From Lactobacillus sp. (lineage in GTDB: Bacteria; Bacillota; Bacilli; Lactobacillales; Lactobacillaceae): a DNA stretch of 64,000 nucleotides. The stretch is taken from positions 28,103-92,102 of the forward strand of contig NZ_JAAVAU010000004.1 in NCBI RefSeq assembly GCF_014803895.1, read 5' to 3'. The position numbers and the translations under genes are program-made. Shown here piece after piece: positions 9,362-20,350 of the stretch (position 1 is its first letter; every line of letters starts with the position of its first letter). A model generated the notes under the pieces. It was not told the DNA's origin. It saw only the letters and a program-made list of their open reading frames with translations, and made no database searches.

Positions 9362-9397
9362 AGATCTGACCTAATAAAAGGGTTCAGATCTTTTTTT
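9362..9397 (+). terminator. Terminator after the dehydrogenase gene
   Basis: AGATCTGAC...GGTTCAGATCT stem followed by a run of T ending at 9397. Confidence 0.88.
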
Positions 9398-9445
9398 CTA
9401 TGATAGAATCATAGATGAAATAATATTTTAATTGGAAAGTATAAA

Positions 9446-10822
9446 ATGAATAATAAAAAAGAAGAAATTAATCGAACGTCGAGTTTTCGTAAAAAAAATA
9501 AGTTATCTCACCATCATCACATGCGAATTAGATGGAAAGAATTTTACACCAGCGATAATATTACACCAGCTAAAGATGCTACTTTAGTTGAAAAATCAAT
9601 TATTGTGGGACATGTGGGAATGATGTTGCTCTCTTGTGGAACAGGAGCATGGCGTGTACGCGCAGCTATGAATACAATTGCAAGAAGTTTAAACCTAACT
9701 TGTAGTGCTGATATTGGTCTGGTGTCTTTAGAATATACTTGTGTAGATTTGGATGGGAATAGTTATACGCAAGCTCTAAGTTTACCATCAACTGGAGTTA
9801 ATACTGCTAAGTTAAATAAAATGGAAGCTTTTGTCCAAGAATTTGATAAAAATAAAGGGAATTGGACAATTGGTCAAATTCATAGCCGGTTGGATGAGAT
9901 CTCTAAGATGAAATCACAATTTAAACCATGGCAAGTTGGTCTAGCTGCAGGATTAGCATGTGGTGGATTTATATTTTTATTAGGTGGAGGTCTTATTGAG
10001 GTTATTTGTGCCTTTTTTGGTGCAACTGTGGGAAATTATACTAGGAGAAAAATGGGTGACCACCATTTAACAATTCTTGCAAATACTGCAGTTAGTGTTG
10101 CAGTTGCGTGTTGTATTTATTTTGTATCATTTTATTTATTACATATATTTATGCATATTAGTCCTCGAAGACTTGATGGTTATATAGGTGCCATGCTATT
10201 TGTAATTCCAGGTTTTCCATTTATTACTTCTGGTTTAGATATGTCTAAGCTTGATATGAGATCAGGACTTGAGCGAATGGCTTATGCAATTATGATTATT
10301 TTTGTAGCAACGGCGGTTGGCTGGGTTGTCGCTTTATGTTTAGGATTACATCCACAGGATTTCCAATCTCTAATGTTAGATCCACTAACCTTGACGATTT
10401 TACGCTTGATAGCAAGTTTTTGTGGTGTATTTGGATTCTCAATTATGTTTAATAGTATTCCTAAGATGGCGGCAATTGCAGGAATAATTGGTGCACTGGC
10501 AAATACTATTCGATTAAGCTTAACTGATTGGACTAATGTTCCTCCAGCAGCAGCAGCTTTTCTTGGCGCATTTATTGCGGGCATGTTAGCTTCAATTGTT
10601 CGACAAAAAATTGGGTATCCAAGAATTGCTATTACAGTCCCATCAATTGTAATTATGGTGCCTGGATTGTATATGTATCGGGCAATGTTTAATTTTGGCC
10701 TAGTTTCATTAAATGCTGGTGCATTATGGACAGTGAAGGCATTAATGATTGTTTTATGTTTACCATTAGGTTTGATTACAGCTAGAATTTTAACTGATAA
10801 AAAATGGCGTCATGCTGGATAA
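9446..10822 (+). CDS. Threonine/serine exporter family protein (ThrE-like)
   Basis: Fused ThrE protein of 458 aa. The N-terminal soluble part (about 1-165) is the DUF1212 domain with RAAMNTIARSLNL. Some ten hydrophobic segments follow, covering the rest of DUF1212 and the DUF3815 half. The family exports threonine and serine by proton exchange. The start is ATG at 9446. A natural run of four His occurs near residue 22. The gene is monocistronic between two terminators. Substrate is inferred from the family. Confidence 0.85.
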   Translation: MNNKKEEINRTSSFRKKNKLSHHHHMRIRWKEFYTSDNITPAKDATLVEKSIIVGHVGMMLLSCGTGAWRVRAAMNTIARSLNLTCSADIGLVSLEYTCVDLDGNSYTQALSLPSTGVNTAKLNKMEAFVQEFDKNKGNWTIGQIHSRLDEISKMKSQFKPWQVGLAAGLACGGFIFLLGGGLIEVICAFFGATVGNYTRRKMGDHHLTILANTAVSVAVACCIYFVSFYLLHIFMHISPRRLDGYIGAMLFVIPGFPFITSGLDMSKLDMRSGLERMAYAIMIIFVATAVGWVVALCLGLHPQDFQSLMLDPLTLTILRLIASFCGVFGFSIMFNSIPKMAAIAGIIGALANTIRLSLTDWTNVPPAAAAFLGAFIAGMLASIVRQKIGYPRIAITVPSIVIMVPGLYMYRAMFNFGLVSLNAGALWTVKALMIVLCLPLGLITARILTDKKWRHAG

Positions 10823-10856
10823 AAAAGAGTTGAATCAGATGATTCAACTCTTTTTT
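10821..10856. terminator. Bidirectional terminator
   Basis: AAAAAAGAGTTGAATC / GATTCAACTCTTTTTT, a perfect inverted repeat between convergent genes. Confidence 0.9.
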
Positions 10857-10864
10857 GGTTCGTA

Positions 10865-11377
10865 TTATTCTTTAAGATCTACAAAAGTTGCCTTAGTAAT
10901 TTCTTGAAGTTGTTGAGGATTTATTTTGACGCTACGACCTACTTCACCACTAGAAACGATAATTTGGTCATGATCAAGCATCCCTTTATCTAAATAAATA
11001 GGAAAATGATGTTGTTCATAAATCCCAATTGGCGTATTTGCTCCATGTACATATCCAGTAGTAGCTACTAATTTTTTTAATGGTAGGAGCTCACACTTTT
11101 TATTACCAGAGGCTTTAGCTAATTTTTTCATACTTAAATGCTCTGTAACTGGAACTACTCCTACGATCGGACTAATTTTATTTCCTTCACATACTAGAGT
11201 CTTGTAGACCAATTGTTTATCTTCGTCTAAAATGGAAGTATCCATTTGTTTAACATCACCTTGTTGGACAGTGGGAAAGGACATCTGCTCATAGGGAATC
11301 TTTTTTTGATCTAACATTTTTTCAACTAAAGTTTTTTTGAGTTTTTTCTTTTTATTTTTTTTCGACATATTTATCAC
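10865..11377 (-). CDS. ybaK: Cys-tRNA(Pro)/Cys-tRNA(Cys) deacylase, YbaK/EbsC family
   Basis: YbaK-type trans-editing protein of 170 aa that hydrolyses Cys mischarged on tRNA-Pro. Family signs are YKTLVCEG, GVVPV, a conserved lysine in the SMKKLAKASG segment, and GYVHGANTPIG. The N-terminus is very lysine-rich. The GTG at 11377 and the ATG at 11368 are both possible starts; the latter has GGTGAT just upstream. It sits convergent to thrE and divergent from prmA. Confidence 0.88.
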   Translation of the reverse strand: MINMSKKNKKKKLKKTLVEKMLDQKKIPYEQMSFPTVQQGDVKQMDTSILDEDKQLVYKTLVCEGNKISPIVGVVPVTEHLSMKKLAKASGNKKCELLPLKKLVATTGYVHGANTPIGIYEQHHFPIYLDKGMLDHDQIIVSSGEVGRSVKINPQQLQEITKATFVDLKE

Positions 11378-11430
11378 CGTTACCTATCATAACTGGTGAT
11401 AAACAGTGTGTCAAAGGAGCGTTATATTAT

Positions 11431-12375
11431 ATGAAATTATTAGCAATAAAGATTAATTGTGGACACGAAATTGAAGATGGATTAACTTATTTTTTACAAG
11501 ATGAGTTGAAGGCACAAGGAATTGAAGTAAGAAAAAAGGATGATTTTATTGCTCAAGGTCAATTGCATGATTCTACATTGGTAGAATTGGATGATATTCA
11601 AAATCTCCCTGAAGATATGGAGTTAACAGCGTATTTTAGTGAAGATATTGACAAAGATAGTCTAATTAAAAAAATTGAAGCTAAGATAGTAGAAATGAAA
11701 AACTATGGCTTAGATACTGGAAAGGTATCCATTAGTACTAAATATATTGCCGATGAAGATTGGAATACTGCCTGGCAAAAGTATTACCATGTGATTGATT
11801 TTTCACGTCATTTAGCCATTGTACCTGAATGGGAAAATTATCATCCAACTTTTAAGGATCAACAATTGATTATTCTTGATCCAGGCTTAGCTTTTGGAAC
11901 AGGAGGTCATACTACTACACAATTGGTGTTACTTGCATTAGAACGTGCCCTGGTTCGTCCAATGGATGTAATGGATGTGGGAACTGGTTCGGGAATTTTG
12001 GCTATTGCTGCTTCAAAATTAGGGGCTAAGAAAGTTTTAGCGACAGATATTTCTGATGAATCAGTAAGTGCTGCGCAAGAAAATATTAAGTTAAATAATA
12101 TTGATAATATTAAAGTAGTTAAGGCTAATTTATTAAAAGATACAGATCAAAAATTTGATTTGATTTTAGCTAACATTTTGGCAGAAATTTTATTGGAATT
12201 AATTCCTGATTTAGATAGTCATTTAAATAAAAATGGACAAGCTATTTTTTCAGGAATTGATTATTTGCAATTACCTAAAATTGAAAAGAAGTTAGATGAT
12301 TATGGTTTTGAAATAAAAATGAAGATGAGAGAGAAGCGTTGGGTTGGACTTTTAATTTCTAGAAAAGAAAAGTAA
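11431..12375 (+). CDS. prmA: Ribosomal protein L11 methyltransferase
   Basis: SAM-dependent methyltransferase of 314 aa that trimethylates ribosomal protein L11. The N-terminal substrate-binding domain (about 1-105) is followed by a Rossmann domain with DPGLAFGTGGHTTT and the SAM motif MDVGTGSGILAIAASKLGA. The NILAEILLELIPDL segment is also typical. It begins a translation-related cluster running to aspS. Confidence 0.95.
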   Translation: MKLLAIKINCGHEIEDGLTYFLQDELKAQGIEVRKKDDFIAQGQLHDSTLVELDDIQNLPEDMELTAYFSEDIDKDSLIKKIEAKIVEMKNYGLDTGKVSISTKYIADEDWNTAWQKYYHVIDFSRHLAIVPEWENYHPTFKDQQLIILDPGLAFGTGGHTTTQLVLLALERALVRPMDVMDVGTGSGILAIAASKLGAKKVLATDISDESVSAAQENIKLNNIDNIKVVKANLLKDTDQKFDLILANILAEILLELIPDLDSHLNKNGQAIFSGIDYLQLPKIEKKLDDYGFEIKMKMREKRWVGLLISRKEK

Positions 12376-12413
12376 AGTGCTAGAATTGTAAATAAGAAAA
12401 AGGAGGGGAGAGT

Positions 12414-12776
12414 ATGAAAGAACCACATAATTTGGCTAATTTTTTAAAAAATATAAATCAGTTAAGTTATATTCCAGTTATAGGTTTAACTTTATTAGGA
12501 ATTGCTATATGGGTAATCTGTCTATTACTCCATGTACCGACGGTTGGACGAGTAGGAGCAATTTTTGCCGTATTTAACAGCTTGGTGGCTTATATAATCG
12601 GTCGTATTTTAGAAAAAAGAAAGTTAAGTCGCTGGTGGTTGTTACTTTTTCCTGTAACATTTGCAATTATTGTAACAATCTATTATGCTCAATATAATTA
12701 TTTATTTTGTGTAATATATTTATGCATGGAATTGTTTGGATTGTGGCATGATAGTTTCTATCGTGAGAAGAATTAA
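12414..12776 (+). CDS. Small integral membrane protein of unknown function
   Basis: Protein of 120 aa with four predicted membrane helices (about residues 18-37, 42-65, 73-90 and 93-110) and short charged loops. A strong AGGAGGGGAG site precedes the ATG. It lies 38 nt after prmA and 23 nt before rel, so it is probably co-transcribed with them. I do not recognise a family. Confidence 0.75.
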   Translation: MKEPHNLANFLKNINQLSYIPVIGLTLLGIAIWVICLLLHVPTVGRVGAIFAVFNSLVAYIIGRILEKRKLSRWWLLLFPVTFAIIVTIYYAQYNYLFCVIYLCMELFGLWHDSFYREKN

Positions 12777-12799
12777 TTAAATCAGGTGAGGTGATTTTG

Positions 12800-15049
12800 A
12801 TGTCAAAATATCATGAAATGACACATGAAGAAGTTTACGAAGAATGTAAAAAGTATATGAATAAGGAGCATTTACAATTTGTTGAATCTGCATATCAATT
12901 TGCCAAAAATGCTCATGAAGGTCAGTATCGAGTTTCTGGACAGCCCTATATTATTCATCCGACTCAAGTAGCTGGTACATTAGCGACTTTAAGATTAGAT
13001 CCTGATACAGTAGCCGCTGGCTATTTGCATGATACAGTAGAAGATACTCCTGTTACTAACGATGATATAAAAGAAAAATTTGGTAAAGATGTGGCCTTTA
13101 TTGTAGATGGCGTTACTAAATTAAAAAAAATTCAATATAAGTCAAAAACACATGAGGAATATTTGGCAGATAATCACCGTAAGATGTTAATTGCAATGGC
13201 AAAAGATTTGCGGGTAATTATGGTTAAATTGGCTGATCGTTTGCATAATATGCATACACTTGATCATCTACGTCCTGATAAACAACGACGAATTGCCGAT
13301 GAAACTTTAGATATCTATGCTCCTTTAGCTGATCGTTTGGGTATTGGTACAGTTAAGTGGGAATTAGAAGATATGAGTTTGCATTATCTTAATCCTCAGC
13401 AATACTACCGTATCGTTAATTTAATGCAGTCTAAGCGTAGCGAGAGAGAAAAATATATTGCGGACGCAATCAAGATTCTAAGAGAAAATCTTGATAACTT
13501 AGGAATTGAATATGAAGTATATGGTCGACCTAAGCATATTTACTCAATTTACAAAAAGATGGTTAATAAGCATAAAGATTTTAGTGAGATTTATGACTTA
13601 TTAGCTGTTAGAGTAATTGTAAAATCAGTACGAGATTGTTATGCAGTTCTGGGAGCAGTTCATACGAAGTGGAAACCTATGCCGGGACGTTTTAAAGATT
13701 ATATAGCAGTTCCGAAAGTTAATGGTTACCAATCACTGCATACAACAATTATTGGTCCTGGTGGAAAACCTCTTGAAATTCAAATTAGAACTGAACAAAT
13801 GCACCAAGTTGCTGAATATGGTGTTGCTGCTCACTGGGCTTATAAAGAGGGCGTTAAAGGTGAGGTAGAACAAACAGACGCTAATAAAAAGCTTAATATG
13901 TTTCAAGAAATTCTTGAACTTCAAGATGAAACCAAAGATTCTCATGAATTTATGAAAAGCGTAAAAACGGATATATTTTCCGATAGAGTTTACGTTTTTA
14001 CTCCTAAAGGAGATGTTTATGAACTTCCTAAAGGTTCAGTTCCTTTGGATTTTGCTTATATGGTTCATTCAGAAGTGGGTGCTCATTCTGTTGGTGCAAG
14101 AATTAATGGTAAGATTGTATCTTTGGACTACAAACTAAAGAATGGTGACGTAGTCGAAATGCTAACCCAGACTAGTGCGCGTCCATCACGGGACTGGGTT
14201 CAGATAGTTAAAACATCTCGAGCACGTAATAAAATTAAACGTTTCTTTAAGACGGAAGACCGAGAGGAAAATATTGAAAAGGGTAAAAATCTTATCGAAC
14301 AAGAGTTGCTTGATCGGGATTTTGTTCCAAAAAACTTTTTAGATAAGGAACATATTAATAAAGTAATTTCTCATTTCAATTATCATACTGAAGAAGAGCT
14401 ATTTGCAGCAGTAGGATTTGGTGAAGTATCTACGCCTACAGTTGTTAATCGTTTAACTGAAGATATTCGAAGAGCGGCTGAAAATAAAAAACAGCGTCAG
14501 CTTGAAGAAAAAATTATGAGTACTGGTCAACAAAGTGTATCTGAAAATAATACATCAGATGCTCCTGCTGATGTAATGAGGGTTAAGCATAATAATGGTG
14601 TGATGGTTCAAGGTGTATCTGATTTAATGCTTCATTTAGCCAAATGTTGTAATCCAGTGCCAGGCGATCCCATTATTGGATATGTAACTATGGGACGAGG
14701 TGTAACTGTTCACCGAGCTGATTGTCCAAATATCACTAAAGAAGCAGAGGAACAGGGAAGGTTAATTGACGTTGCCTGGGAAAATATTGCTAAAAATAAT
14801 AAAACTGAAAGTTACAATGCTGATATTGAAATTTACGGTTTTAACCGCTCACGTCTTTTAAGTGATGTAATCAATGCCCTTAACTCAAAGACTAAGAATA
14901 TCGTAAATATTTCTGGAAAAGTAGATAGTAATAACATGGGGCATATTTATGCTACAGTTTCTGTGCGGGATGCAGCTCACTTAGATGAAATTTTAAGTCG
15001 CATGAGAGATATTCCAAATGTATATGAAGCAAAGAGGTCGATAAATTAA
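12800..15049 (+). CDS. rel: Bifunctional (p)ppGpp synthetase/hydrolase (RelA/SpoT family)
   Basis: Long Rel protein of about 750 aa that makes and degrades (p)ppGpp in the stringent response. Domains in order: HD hydrolase with HDTVED and RLHNMHTL, synthetase with [23 protein letters not shown] ([17 protein letters not shown]), a linker with the CCNPVPGD zinc-finger region, and C-terminal ACT. ATG at 12800 is preferred because GAGGTGAT ends four bases upstream; the in-frame GTG at 12791 overlaps that site. The stop overlaps the dtd start (TAATG). Confidence 0.95.
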   Translation: MSKYHEMTHEEVYEECKKYMNKEHLQFVESAYQFAKNAHEGQYRVSGQPYIIHPTQVAGTLATLRLDPDTVAAGYLHDTVEDTPVTNDDIKEKFGKDVAFIVDGVTKLKKIQYKSKTHEEYLADNHRKMLIAMAKDLRVIMVKLADRLHNMHTLDHLRPDKQRRIADETLDIYAPLADRLGIGTVKWELEDMSLHYLNPQQYYRIVNLMQSKRSEREKYIADAIKILRENLDNLGIEYEVYGRPKHIYSIYKKMVNKHKDFSEIYDLLAVRVIVKSVRDCYAVLGAVHTKWKPMPGRFKDYIAVPKVNGYQSLHTTIIGPGGKPLEIQIRTEQMHQVAEYGVAAHWAYKEGVKGEVEQTDANKKLNMFQEILELQDETKDSHEFMKSVKTDIFSDRVYVFTPKGDVYELPKGSVPLDFAYMVHSEVGAHSVGARINGKIVSLDYKLKNGDVVEMLTQTSARPSRDWVQIVKTSRARNKIKRFFKTEDREENIEKGKNLIEQELLDRDFVPKNFLDKEHINKVISHFNYHTEEELFAAVGFGEVSTPTVVNRLTEDIRRAAENKKQRQLEEKIMSTGQQSVSENNTSDAPADVMRVKHNNGVMVQGVSDLMLHLAKCCNPVPGDPIIGYVTMGRGVTVHRADCPNITKEAEEQGRLIDVAWENIAKNNKTESYNADIEIYGFNRSRLLSDVINALNSKTKNIVNISGKVDSNNMGHIYATVSVRDAAHLDEILSRMRDIPNVYEAKRSIN

Positions 15050-15486
15050 TGCTTGTAGTAATTCAAAGAGTTAATTATGCTCAAGTAGCAATTAATAATA
15101 CAGTTGTTGGAAAAATTAATAAAGGTTTTTTACTGTTAGTTGGATTAAAAGATGGTGATACACCTGATATTGTTAAAAAAGCAGCTGATAAGATTGCAAA
15201 AATGCGTATTTTTGAAGATGAAAGTGGAAAAACTAATCTTTCATTAAAAGATGTTGGTGGAGAGATTTTAAGTGTCAGCCAATTTACATTACTGGCTAAT
15301 ACAAAAAAAGGTAATCGTCCAAGTTTTGTTGAAGCAATGCGTCCACCTAAGTCTAAAGATTTATGGCAAGAATTCAATCATGAATTAGAATCTAAGGGAT
15401 TTAACGTTGAAACTGGTGAGTTTGGAGCAGATATGCAAGTAAGTCTTGAAAATAATGGTCCATTCACAATTGTTTTAGATCTTTAA
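15049..15486 (+). CDS. dtd: D-aminoacyl-tRNA deacylase
   Basis: DTD of 145 aa that removes D-amino acids from tRNA. The signature SQFTLL and the C-terminal [11 protein letters not shown] (Gly-Pro motif) are present. It is translationally coupled to rel by a one-base overlap; the rel-dtd pair is common in Firmicutes. Confidence 0.95.
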   Translation: MLVVIQRVNYAQVAINNTVVGKINKGFLLLVGLKDGDTPDIVKKAADKIAKMRIFEDESGKTNLSLKDVGGEILSVSQFTLLANTKKGNRPSFVEAMRPPKSKDLWQEFNHELESKGFNVETGEFGADMQVSLENNGPFTIVLDL

Positions 15487-15547
15487 AAAAATTACTAAAA
15501 ATTTTATTCAAAGGTTGACTTTAGTTACTTAAAAATATAAGCTAAAA

Positions 15548-15743
15548 AAAGAATTATCGATGACAAAGATTGAAGATTGCACGGTTCATTTCAGAGACTG
15601 CTTGTTTGGTGAAAGAGCAGATGAACTGCTATCTATGACACCTTTAACAGATAATAGTTCGTGTCGCGAGCGTTAATCGCAGCAGGTAAAAGGTGGTACC
15701 GTGCTATTTTCAAGCGCCCTTGATTTTTTCAAGGACGCTTTTT
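15548..15743 (+). promoter_or_regulatory. T-box leader of hisS-aspS with overlapping GAC and CAC specifiers
   Basis: The T-box motif AAGGTGGTACCGTG lies at 15690-15703. It is followed by a terminator (AGCGCCCTTGA 15713-15723 with 15729-15739, one mismatch) and T-run. Stem I shows AGAGA near 15594 and GGTG near 15608. The specifier region reads CTATGACACC, holding GAC (Asp, 15637-15639) and overlapping CAC (His, 15639-15641). A TTGACT at 15515-15520 with TATAAG at 15536-15541 may be the promoter, although the spacing is only 15 bp. Confidence 0.9.
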
Positions 15744-15774
15744 ATTTTGATTAATATGATTAAAGGATGATTTA

Positions 15775-17061
15775 ATGAGAGTTCAAAGACCAAAAGGAAC
15801 AGTTGACATTCTCCCAGAAGTTTCATATCAATGGGAAAAGGTGGAACAAACTGCTAGAGATTTCTTTTCACGTGCTAATTATCGTGAAATGAGAACACCA
15901 ATGTTTGAAAATTATGAAGTTTTTTCACGTTCAAGTGGTGAAACTTCTGATATTGTTGAAAAAGAAATGTATGATTTTTATGATAAAGGAAATCGTCATA
16001 TTGCATTGCGTCCAGAAGGAACAGCTGGTGTAGTACGGGCCTATGTTGAAAATAAACTTTATGGTCCTGATGTAGTGAAGCCAGTTAATGTTTTCTATAT
16101 TGATCCCACTTTTCGATATGAACGTCCTCAAGCAGGTCGTCAGCGTGAATTTCACCAAATTGGGATTGAAAGCTTCGGCTCAAGTAGTCCTTTAGCTGAT
16201 GTAGAAACTATCATGATGGGTCATGATTTATTAGCTGAATTGGGTGTTAAAAACTATGAATTACATATTAATTCCTTAGGTAATGCTCAAGTAAGACAGG
16301 ACTATCACGATGCTTTAGTAAATTATTTTACTCCGCTTAAAGATCAACTTTCAGAAGATTCTCAACGAAGATTAGAAAAAAATCCTTTAAGAATTTTGGA
16401 TTCTAAAGCACCGGAAGATCAAGAATTTTTACCGGATGCACCTAAGATTGTTAATTATTTAGATGAAGAGTCTAAAGCGAACTTTGATACCATTATTAAT
16501 ACTCTTACTCAGCTAGGTATTGATTATGTCTTAGATGACGACTTAGTACGTGGATTAGATTACTACACTGGCATCATTTTTGAATTTATGGTTGATGATA
16601 AAAGTTTATGGGAATCTCCAACTACTATTCTTGGTGGTGGGAGATATGATCATTTAGTTGAAGAATTTGATGGTCCTGAAACTCCAGCTGTTGGTTTTGG
16701 TATTGGTGAAGAAAGATTGATGCTTGTATTACAAAAACAAAATCCAGATTTCTTCATTAATCCAGGAATTGATTTCTTTGTTGCTAATATTGGTGCTGGA
16801 ACTGATATAAAGGCAGTAGAAATTGTTCGTTCCCTTCGTAATCAAGGGTTTAAGGCACAATATGATGTTGATCAAAAGAAATTAAAGGCTCAATTTAAGA
16901 AAGCTAACCGAGTTAATGCTAAGTATGTAATTACTTTAGGCAGTAAAGAATTAGAAAACGGTATTTTAAATATTAAACGTTTATCTGACGGTGAAACAAT
17001 AGATTTAAGTTTAGAAGACTTAAATGATATGAATTCTGTAATGAAAAAAATCGAGGAATAA
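15775..17061 (+). CDS. hisS: Histidyl-tRNA synthetase
   Basis: Class II aminoacyl-tRNA synthetase of 428 aa. Motif 2 region ([18 protein letters not shown]), the His-specific [10 protein letters not shown] and motif 3 ([12 protein letters not shown]...VGFGIGEER) are seen, then the C-terminal anticodon-binding domain. The RBS AAGGATG precedes ATG 15775. It is controlled by the T-box leader and followed at once by aspS. Confidence 0.97.
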   Translation: MRVQRPKGTVDILPEVSYQWEKVEQTARDFFSRANYREMRTPMFENYEVFSRSSGETSDIVEKEMYDFYDKGNRHIALRPEGTAGVVRAYVENKLYGPDVVKPVNVFYIDPTFRYERPQAGRQREFHQIGIESFGSSSPLADVETIMMGHDLLAELGVKNYELHINSLGNAQVRQDYHDALVNYFTPLKDQLSEDSQRRLEKNPLRILDSKAPEDQEFLPDAPKIVNYLDEESKANFDTIINTLTQLGIDYVLDDDLVRGLDYYTGIIFEFMVDDKSLWESPTTILGGGRYDHLVEEFDGPETPAVGFGIGEERLMLVLQKQNPDFFINPGIDFFVANIGAGTDIKAVEIVRSLRNQGFKAQYDVDQKKLKAQFKKANRVNAKYVITLGSKELENGILNIKRLSDGETIDLSLEDLNDMNSVMKKIEE

Positions 17062-17063
17062 AA

Positions 17064-18920
17064 ATGGAACATATGGATAAAAGAACTGATTACTGTGGTA
17101 ATATTACTGCTAAATATCTTGATCAAGAAGTAACATTATATGGTTGGGTACAACGTGTACGTAACTTGGGTAATTTAGTATTTATTGATTTACGTGATCG
17201 TGAAGGTGTTGTTCAAGTTGTTGTTAACAAAGATTCTGGTAAGGAATTAATGGACATTGCCGATTCTCTTGGTAACGAATATGTTATCGAAGTAAAGGGT
17301 CAAGTTGTTAAACGTTCAAGCGTAAACCCTAAGATGAAGACTGGTGAAATTGAAGTAGATGCCAAGGAAATTGACATTTTAAACAAATCACAAGTTCCAC
17401 CATTTGAAATTAAAGATGACATTAAAGCTGCTGAACAAACTCGTTTAAAGTACCGCTACTTAGATTTACGTCGTCCAGCACTTCAACAAAATCTTATCTT
17501 ACGTTCTAAGATTATGAAGGCAATTCATGAATACTTTGATGAAAATGGCTTTATCGATATTGAAACTCCAATTTTAGGTAAATCATCTCCAGAAGGAGCA
17601 CGGGATTATTTAGTACCTTCAAGAATTTACCCAGGTAGCTTTTATGCATTGCCACAATCCCCACAATTGTTTAAACAATTATTGATGGGTGCTGGTTTTG
17701 ATAAATACTACCAAATCTCACGTTGCTTCCGTGACGAAGACTTACGTGGTGACCGCCAGCCAGAATTCACTCAAATTGATATGGAAACTTCTTTCTTGGA
17801 TGAAAAGGGCGTGCAAGATTATACCGAAGGTCTTTTAAAGAAGATTATGAAAGATGTTAAGGGCATTGATTTAAAGACCCCTATCAAACGTATTACTTGG
17901 GATGAAGCAATGAACAAGTATGGTTCTGATAAGCCTGATACTCGTTATGAAATGTACTTACATGATTTGAGCCCAATCTTCAAAGATAGCGACTTTAAGG
18001 TATTCTCTGGTGCAATTGCTGATGGCGGTGTTGTTAAGGGGATTGCTGTTAAGAATGGTGCTAAGCAGTACTCACGTAAACATATTGAACAAAAACAAGA
18101 CTACATCAAGCGTTATCATGCAAAAGGTTTAGCTTGGGTTAAGTATGAAGATGGCGAATTTTCAGGCCCAGTTGCTAAATTCTTAACTGATGAAAATAAA
18201 GAAGCTTTGAAGAAAGAATTCAACCTTGAAGGCGGCGAATTAGTAGTTATTGTAGCTGACAAATGGAAGGTTGTGACTGATTCACTTGATCACCTACGTC
18301 GTGAATTCGCTAAGGAAACTGGCATTATTCCAGAAGGTGTTTATGATTTTGCCTGGGTTGTTGATTGGCCATTATTTGAATATGATGAAGGCTTAGGTCG
18401 TTGGATCGCTGCTCACCATCCATTTACTATGCCAGATGATGAAGGTATTAAGTTGCTCGATAGTGATCCTCATAAAGCTCATGCACGTTCATACGATATT
18501 GTTATGAATGGGGATGAAATGGGTGGTGGATCAATCCGTATCCATAAACGCTCAATTCAAGAAAAAATGCTTAAAGCTCTTGGCTTTACAAAGAAACGTG
18601 CTTATGAACAGTTTGGTTACTTACTCGATGCTTTAGATATGGGATTCCCACCACATGCAGGTCTTGCTATTGGGCTTGATCGCTTAGTAATGATGCTTGC
18701 AGATAAAGATAATATCCGTGATGTAATTGCTTTCCCTAAGAATGCAAGTGCTTCTGAACCAATGATGCATGCTCCGGCTCCAGTTGCTGAACAACAATTA
18801 ACTGATCTTGGTATTGAAATTGAAGATCAATATCTTGATAGTGTAAAAGAAACTGAAGATCGTCTTGAAAAGGAAGCTGCTGAAGATGCTGCTAAGAATT
18901 CGACTTGGGATGAAGACTAA
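17064..18920 (+). CDS. aspS: Aspartyl-tRNA synthetase
   Basis: Bacterial-type AspRS of 618 aa. It has an N-terminal OB fold ([24 protein letters not shown]), class II motifs ([31 protein letters not shown]) and a GAD insertion domain. It lies two nucleotides after hisS. A second in-frame ATG at 17073 is possible as start. Whether it charges only tRNA-Asp or also tRNA-Asn cannot be read here. Confidence 0.96.
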   Translation: MEHMDKRTDYCGNITAKYLDQEVTLYGWVQRVRNLGNLVFIDLRDREGVVQVVVNKDSGKELMDIADSLGNEYVIEVKGQVVKRSSVNPKMKTGEIEVDAKEIDILNKSQVPPFEIKDDIKAAEQTRLKYRYLDLRRPALQQNLILRSKIMKAIHEYFDENGFIDIETPILGKSSPEGARDYLVPSRIYPGSFYALPQSPQLFKQLLMGAGFDKYYQISRCFRDEDLRGDRQPEFTQIDMETSFLDEKGVQDYTEGLLKKIMKDVKGIDLKTPIKRITWDEAMNKYGSDKPDTRYEMYLHDLSPIFKDSDFKVFSGAIADGGVVKGIAVKNGAKQYSRKHIEQKQDYIKRYHAKGLAWVKYEDGEFSGPVAKFLTDENKEALKKEFNLEGGELVVIVADKWKVVTDSLDHLRREFAKETGIIPEGVYDFAWVVDWPLFEYDEGLGRWIAAHHPFTMPDDEGIKLLDSDPHKAHARSYDIVMNGDEMGGGSIRIHKRSIQEKMLKALGFTKKRAYEQFGYLLDALDMGFPPHAGLAIGLDRLVMMLADKDNIRDVIAFPKNASASEPMMHAPAPVAEQQLTDLGIEIEDQYLDSVKETEDRLEKEAAEDAAKNSTWDED

Positions 18921-18936
18921 AAGTTAATTAAGTAAA

Positions 18937-18971
18937 GAAAAATGCTACCAATTAAGTTGGTAGCATTTTTT
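18937..18971. terminator. Bidirectional terminator after aspS
   Basis: AAAATGCTACCA / TGGTAGCATTTT perfect 12-bp stem with short loop, between the converging aspS and aminotransferase genes. Confidence 0.92.
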
Positions 18972-18979
18972 GTATGTAA

Positions 18980-20164
18980 TTAAAGTGAATTTACAAATTT
19001 AGTGATTCGTGTAAGAGCTTCTTTTAAATTTGATGTTGAGGATGCATAAGACATTCTTACGTATCCTTCACCACCTTTTCCGAAATAGCTACCAGGAGTT
19101 GCACCAACGTGGGCCTTTTGAGCTAATTCAGTGGCAAATTTTACATCATCTTTACCAAACTTTTCTGGAATTTTGGCAAAGATATAGAAGGCACCTTGAG
19201 GAGTGGATAATTCAAAGCCTAATTTTTCCAATCCAGCTTTCATAAATTGAAGACGAGACTCGTAAATTTTACGTGCTTCAATAGGGTCGTTTTGACCATT
19301 AGTTAAAGCTTCAACAGCTGCCATTTGAACGTTATCTGTAACTGAGGTCACAAGATAAGAATTTATTTTAGTAATGCTTTTCATAATTTCAGCAGGAGCG
19401 GCAATATAACCTAGACGCCAGCCAGTCATTGCATAAGCTTTAGAAAATCCAGAGATTAAAATATTGCGTTCAGGGATATATTGAGAAAGTGAATGATGTT
19501 TATTACTTCCATATACTAATTCTCCATAAATTTCATCACTAATGGAGTACATATGGTAAGCAGTAATAATTTTAGATAATTCTTTTAATGTTTGTTGGGG
19601 ATATACCCGACCGGTAGGATTCGAAGGGTCAGTAAGGATAATTGCTTTAGCACCTTTACCTTCACCTTCTAAAACTTCTTGTAAATGCTCGGGGGTAAGA
19701 ATAAATCCATCTTTAGAAGTATCAATTTGAATTGGAATAGCACCAATTACCTTAATTAATTGAAAATATAAGGCCCAAACTGGAGTAGGTACTAAAATTT
19801 TATCACCTGGGTTTAAAATGGACATGAAAACATCGTTTAAAGCGCCAGTTGCACCTACAGTAATACAAATTTCAGTATTAGGGTCATATTTTACTCCAAG
19901 ACTACTATTGAGATAATTAGAAATTGCTGCTCTCAATTCTGGCTTTCCAGCTTGGGGTGCATAGTGGGAATCATTAGCCTCAATATCTTTAATAGCAGCC
20001 TGTTTAATATGTTCCGGGGTATCTAAGTCTGGTTCACCAATAGTTAGTTTAATAATGTTTGGAATAGAAGAAATCTGTTGATCAAATGCACGAATACGAG
20101 AGGGAGTAAGTGAATCAAGTCGATGATTGATTGTAGATGATAAATCTTTAGCTAATTGTGGCAT
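18980..20164 (-). CDS. Class I/II pyridoxal-phosphate aminotransferase
   Basis: Fold-type I aminotransferase of about 394 aa. Seen: LTIGEPDLDTPEHIK, the PLP-stacking region, DPSNPTGRVY, SDEIYGELVY, and the PLP lysine in SGFSKAYAMTGWRLGY. Members act on aromatic amino acids, aspartate or N-acetyl-diaminopimelate; the substrate here is not decided. ATG at 20164 (MPQLAKDL) is preferred to the upstream TTG at 20170. It is monocistronic. Confidence 0.88.
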   Translation of the reverse strand: MPQLAKDLSSTINHRLDSLTPSRIRAFDQQISSIPNIIKLTIGEPDLDTPEHIKQAAIKDIEANDSHYAPQAGKPELRAAISNYLNSSLGVKYDPNTEICITVGATGALNDVFMSILNPGDKILVPTPVWALYFQLIKVIGAIPIQIDTSKDGFILTPEHLQEVLEGEGKGAKAIILTDPSNPTGRVYPQQTLKELSKIITAYHMYSISDEIYGELVYGSNKHHSLSQYIPERNILISGFSKAYAMTGWRLGYIAAPAEIMKSITKINSYLVTSVTDNVQMAAVEALTNGQNDPIEARKIYESRLQFMKAGLEKLGFELSTPQGAFYIFAKIPEKFGKDDVKFATELAQKAHVGATPGSYFGKGGEGYVRMSYASSTSNLKEALTRITKFVNSL

Positions 20165-20350
20165 GTGCAAAACTCACGCTTTCTTTTTAAAATATTGTTA
20201 CTACAATTTTAAGACAAGCCAAATCTGGTATCAATATAAAAAAATAAATATTACTAATAAATAAAAGTATTGATTTTGATTGCATTTTAGTGCTTAATTG
20301 TTAGAATATTAAGGTACAGAAAGTGATTGTTTATAAAAAAGGATAAGTGC

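Noticed and set aside
9506..9520. Run of four His codons in the ThrE-like gene as an engineered tag
   Set aside because: The sequence around it is natural low-GC lactobacillus coding sequence, and four His near a basic N-terminus need no such explanation.
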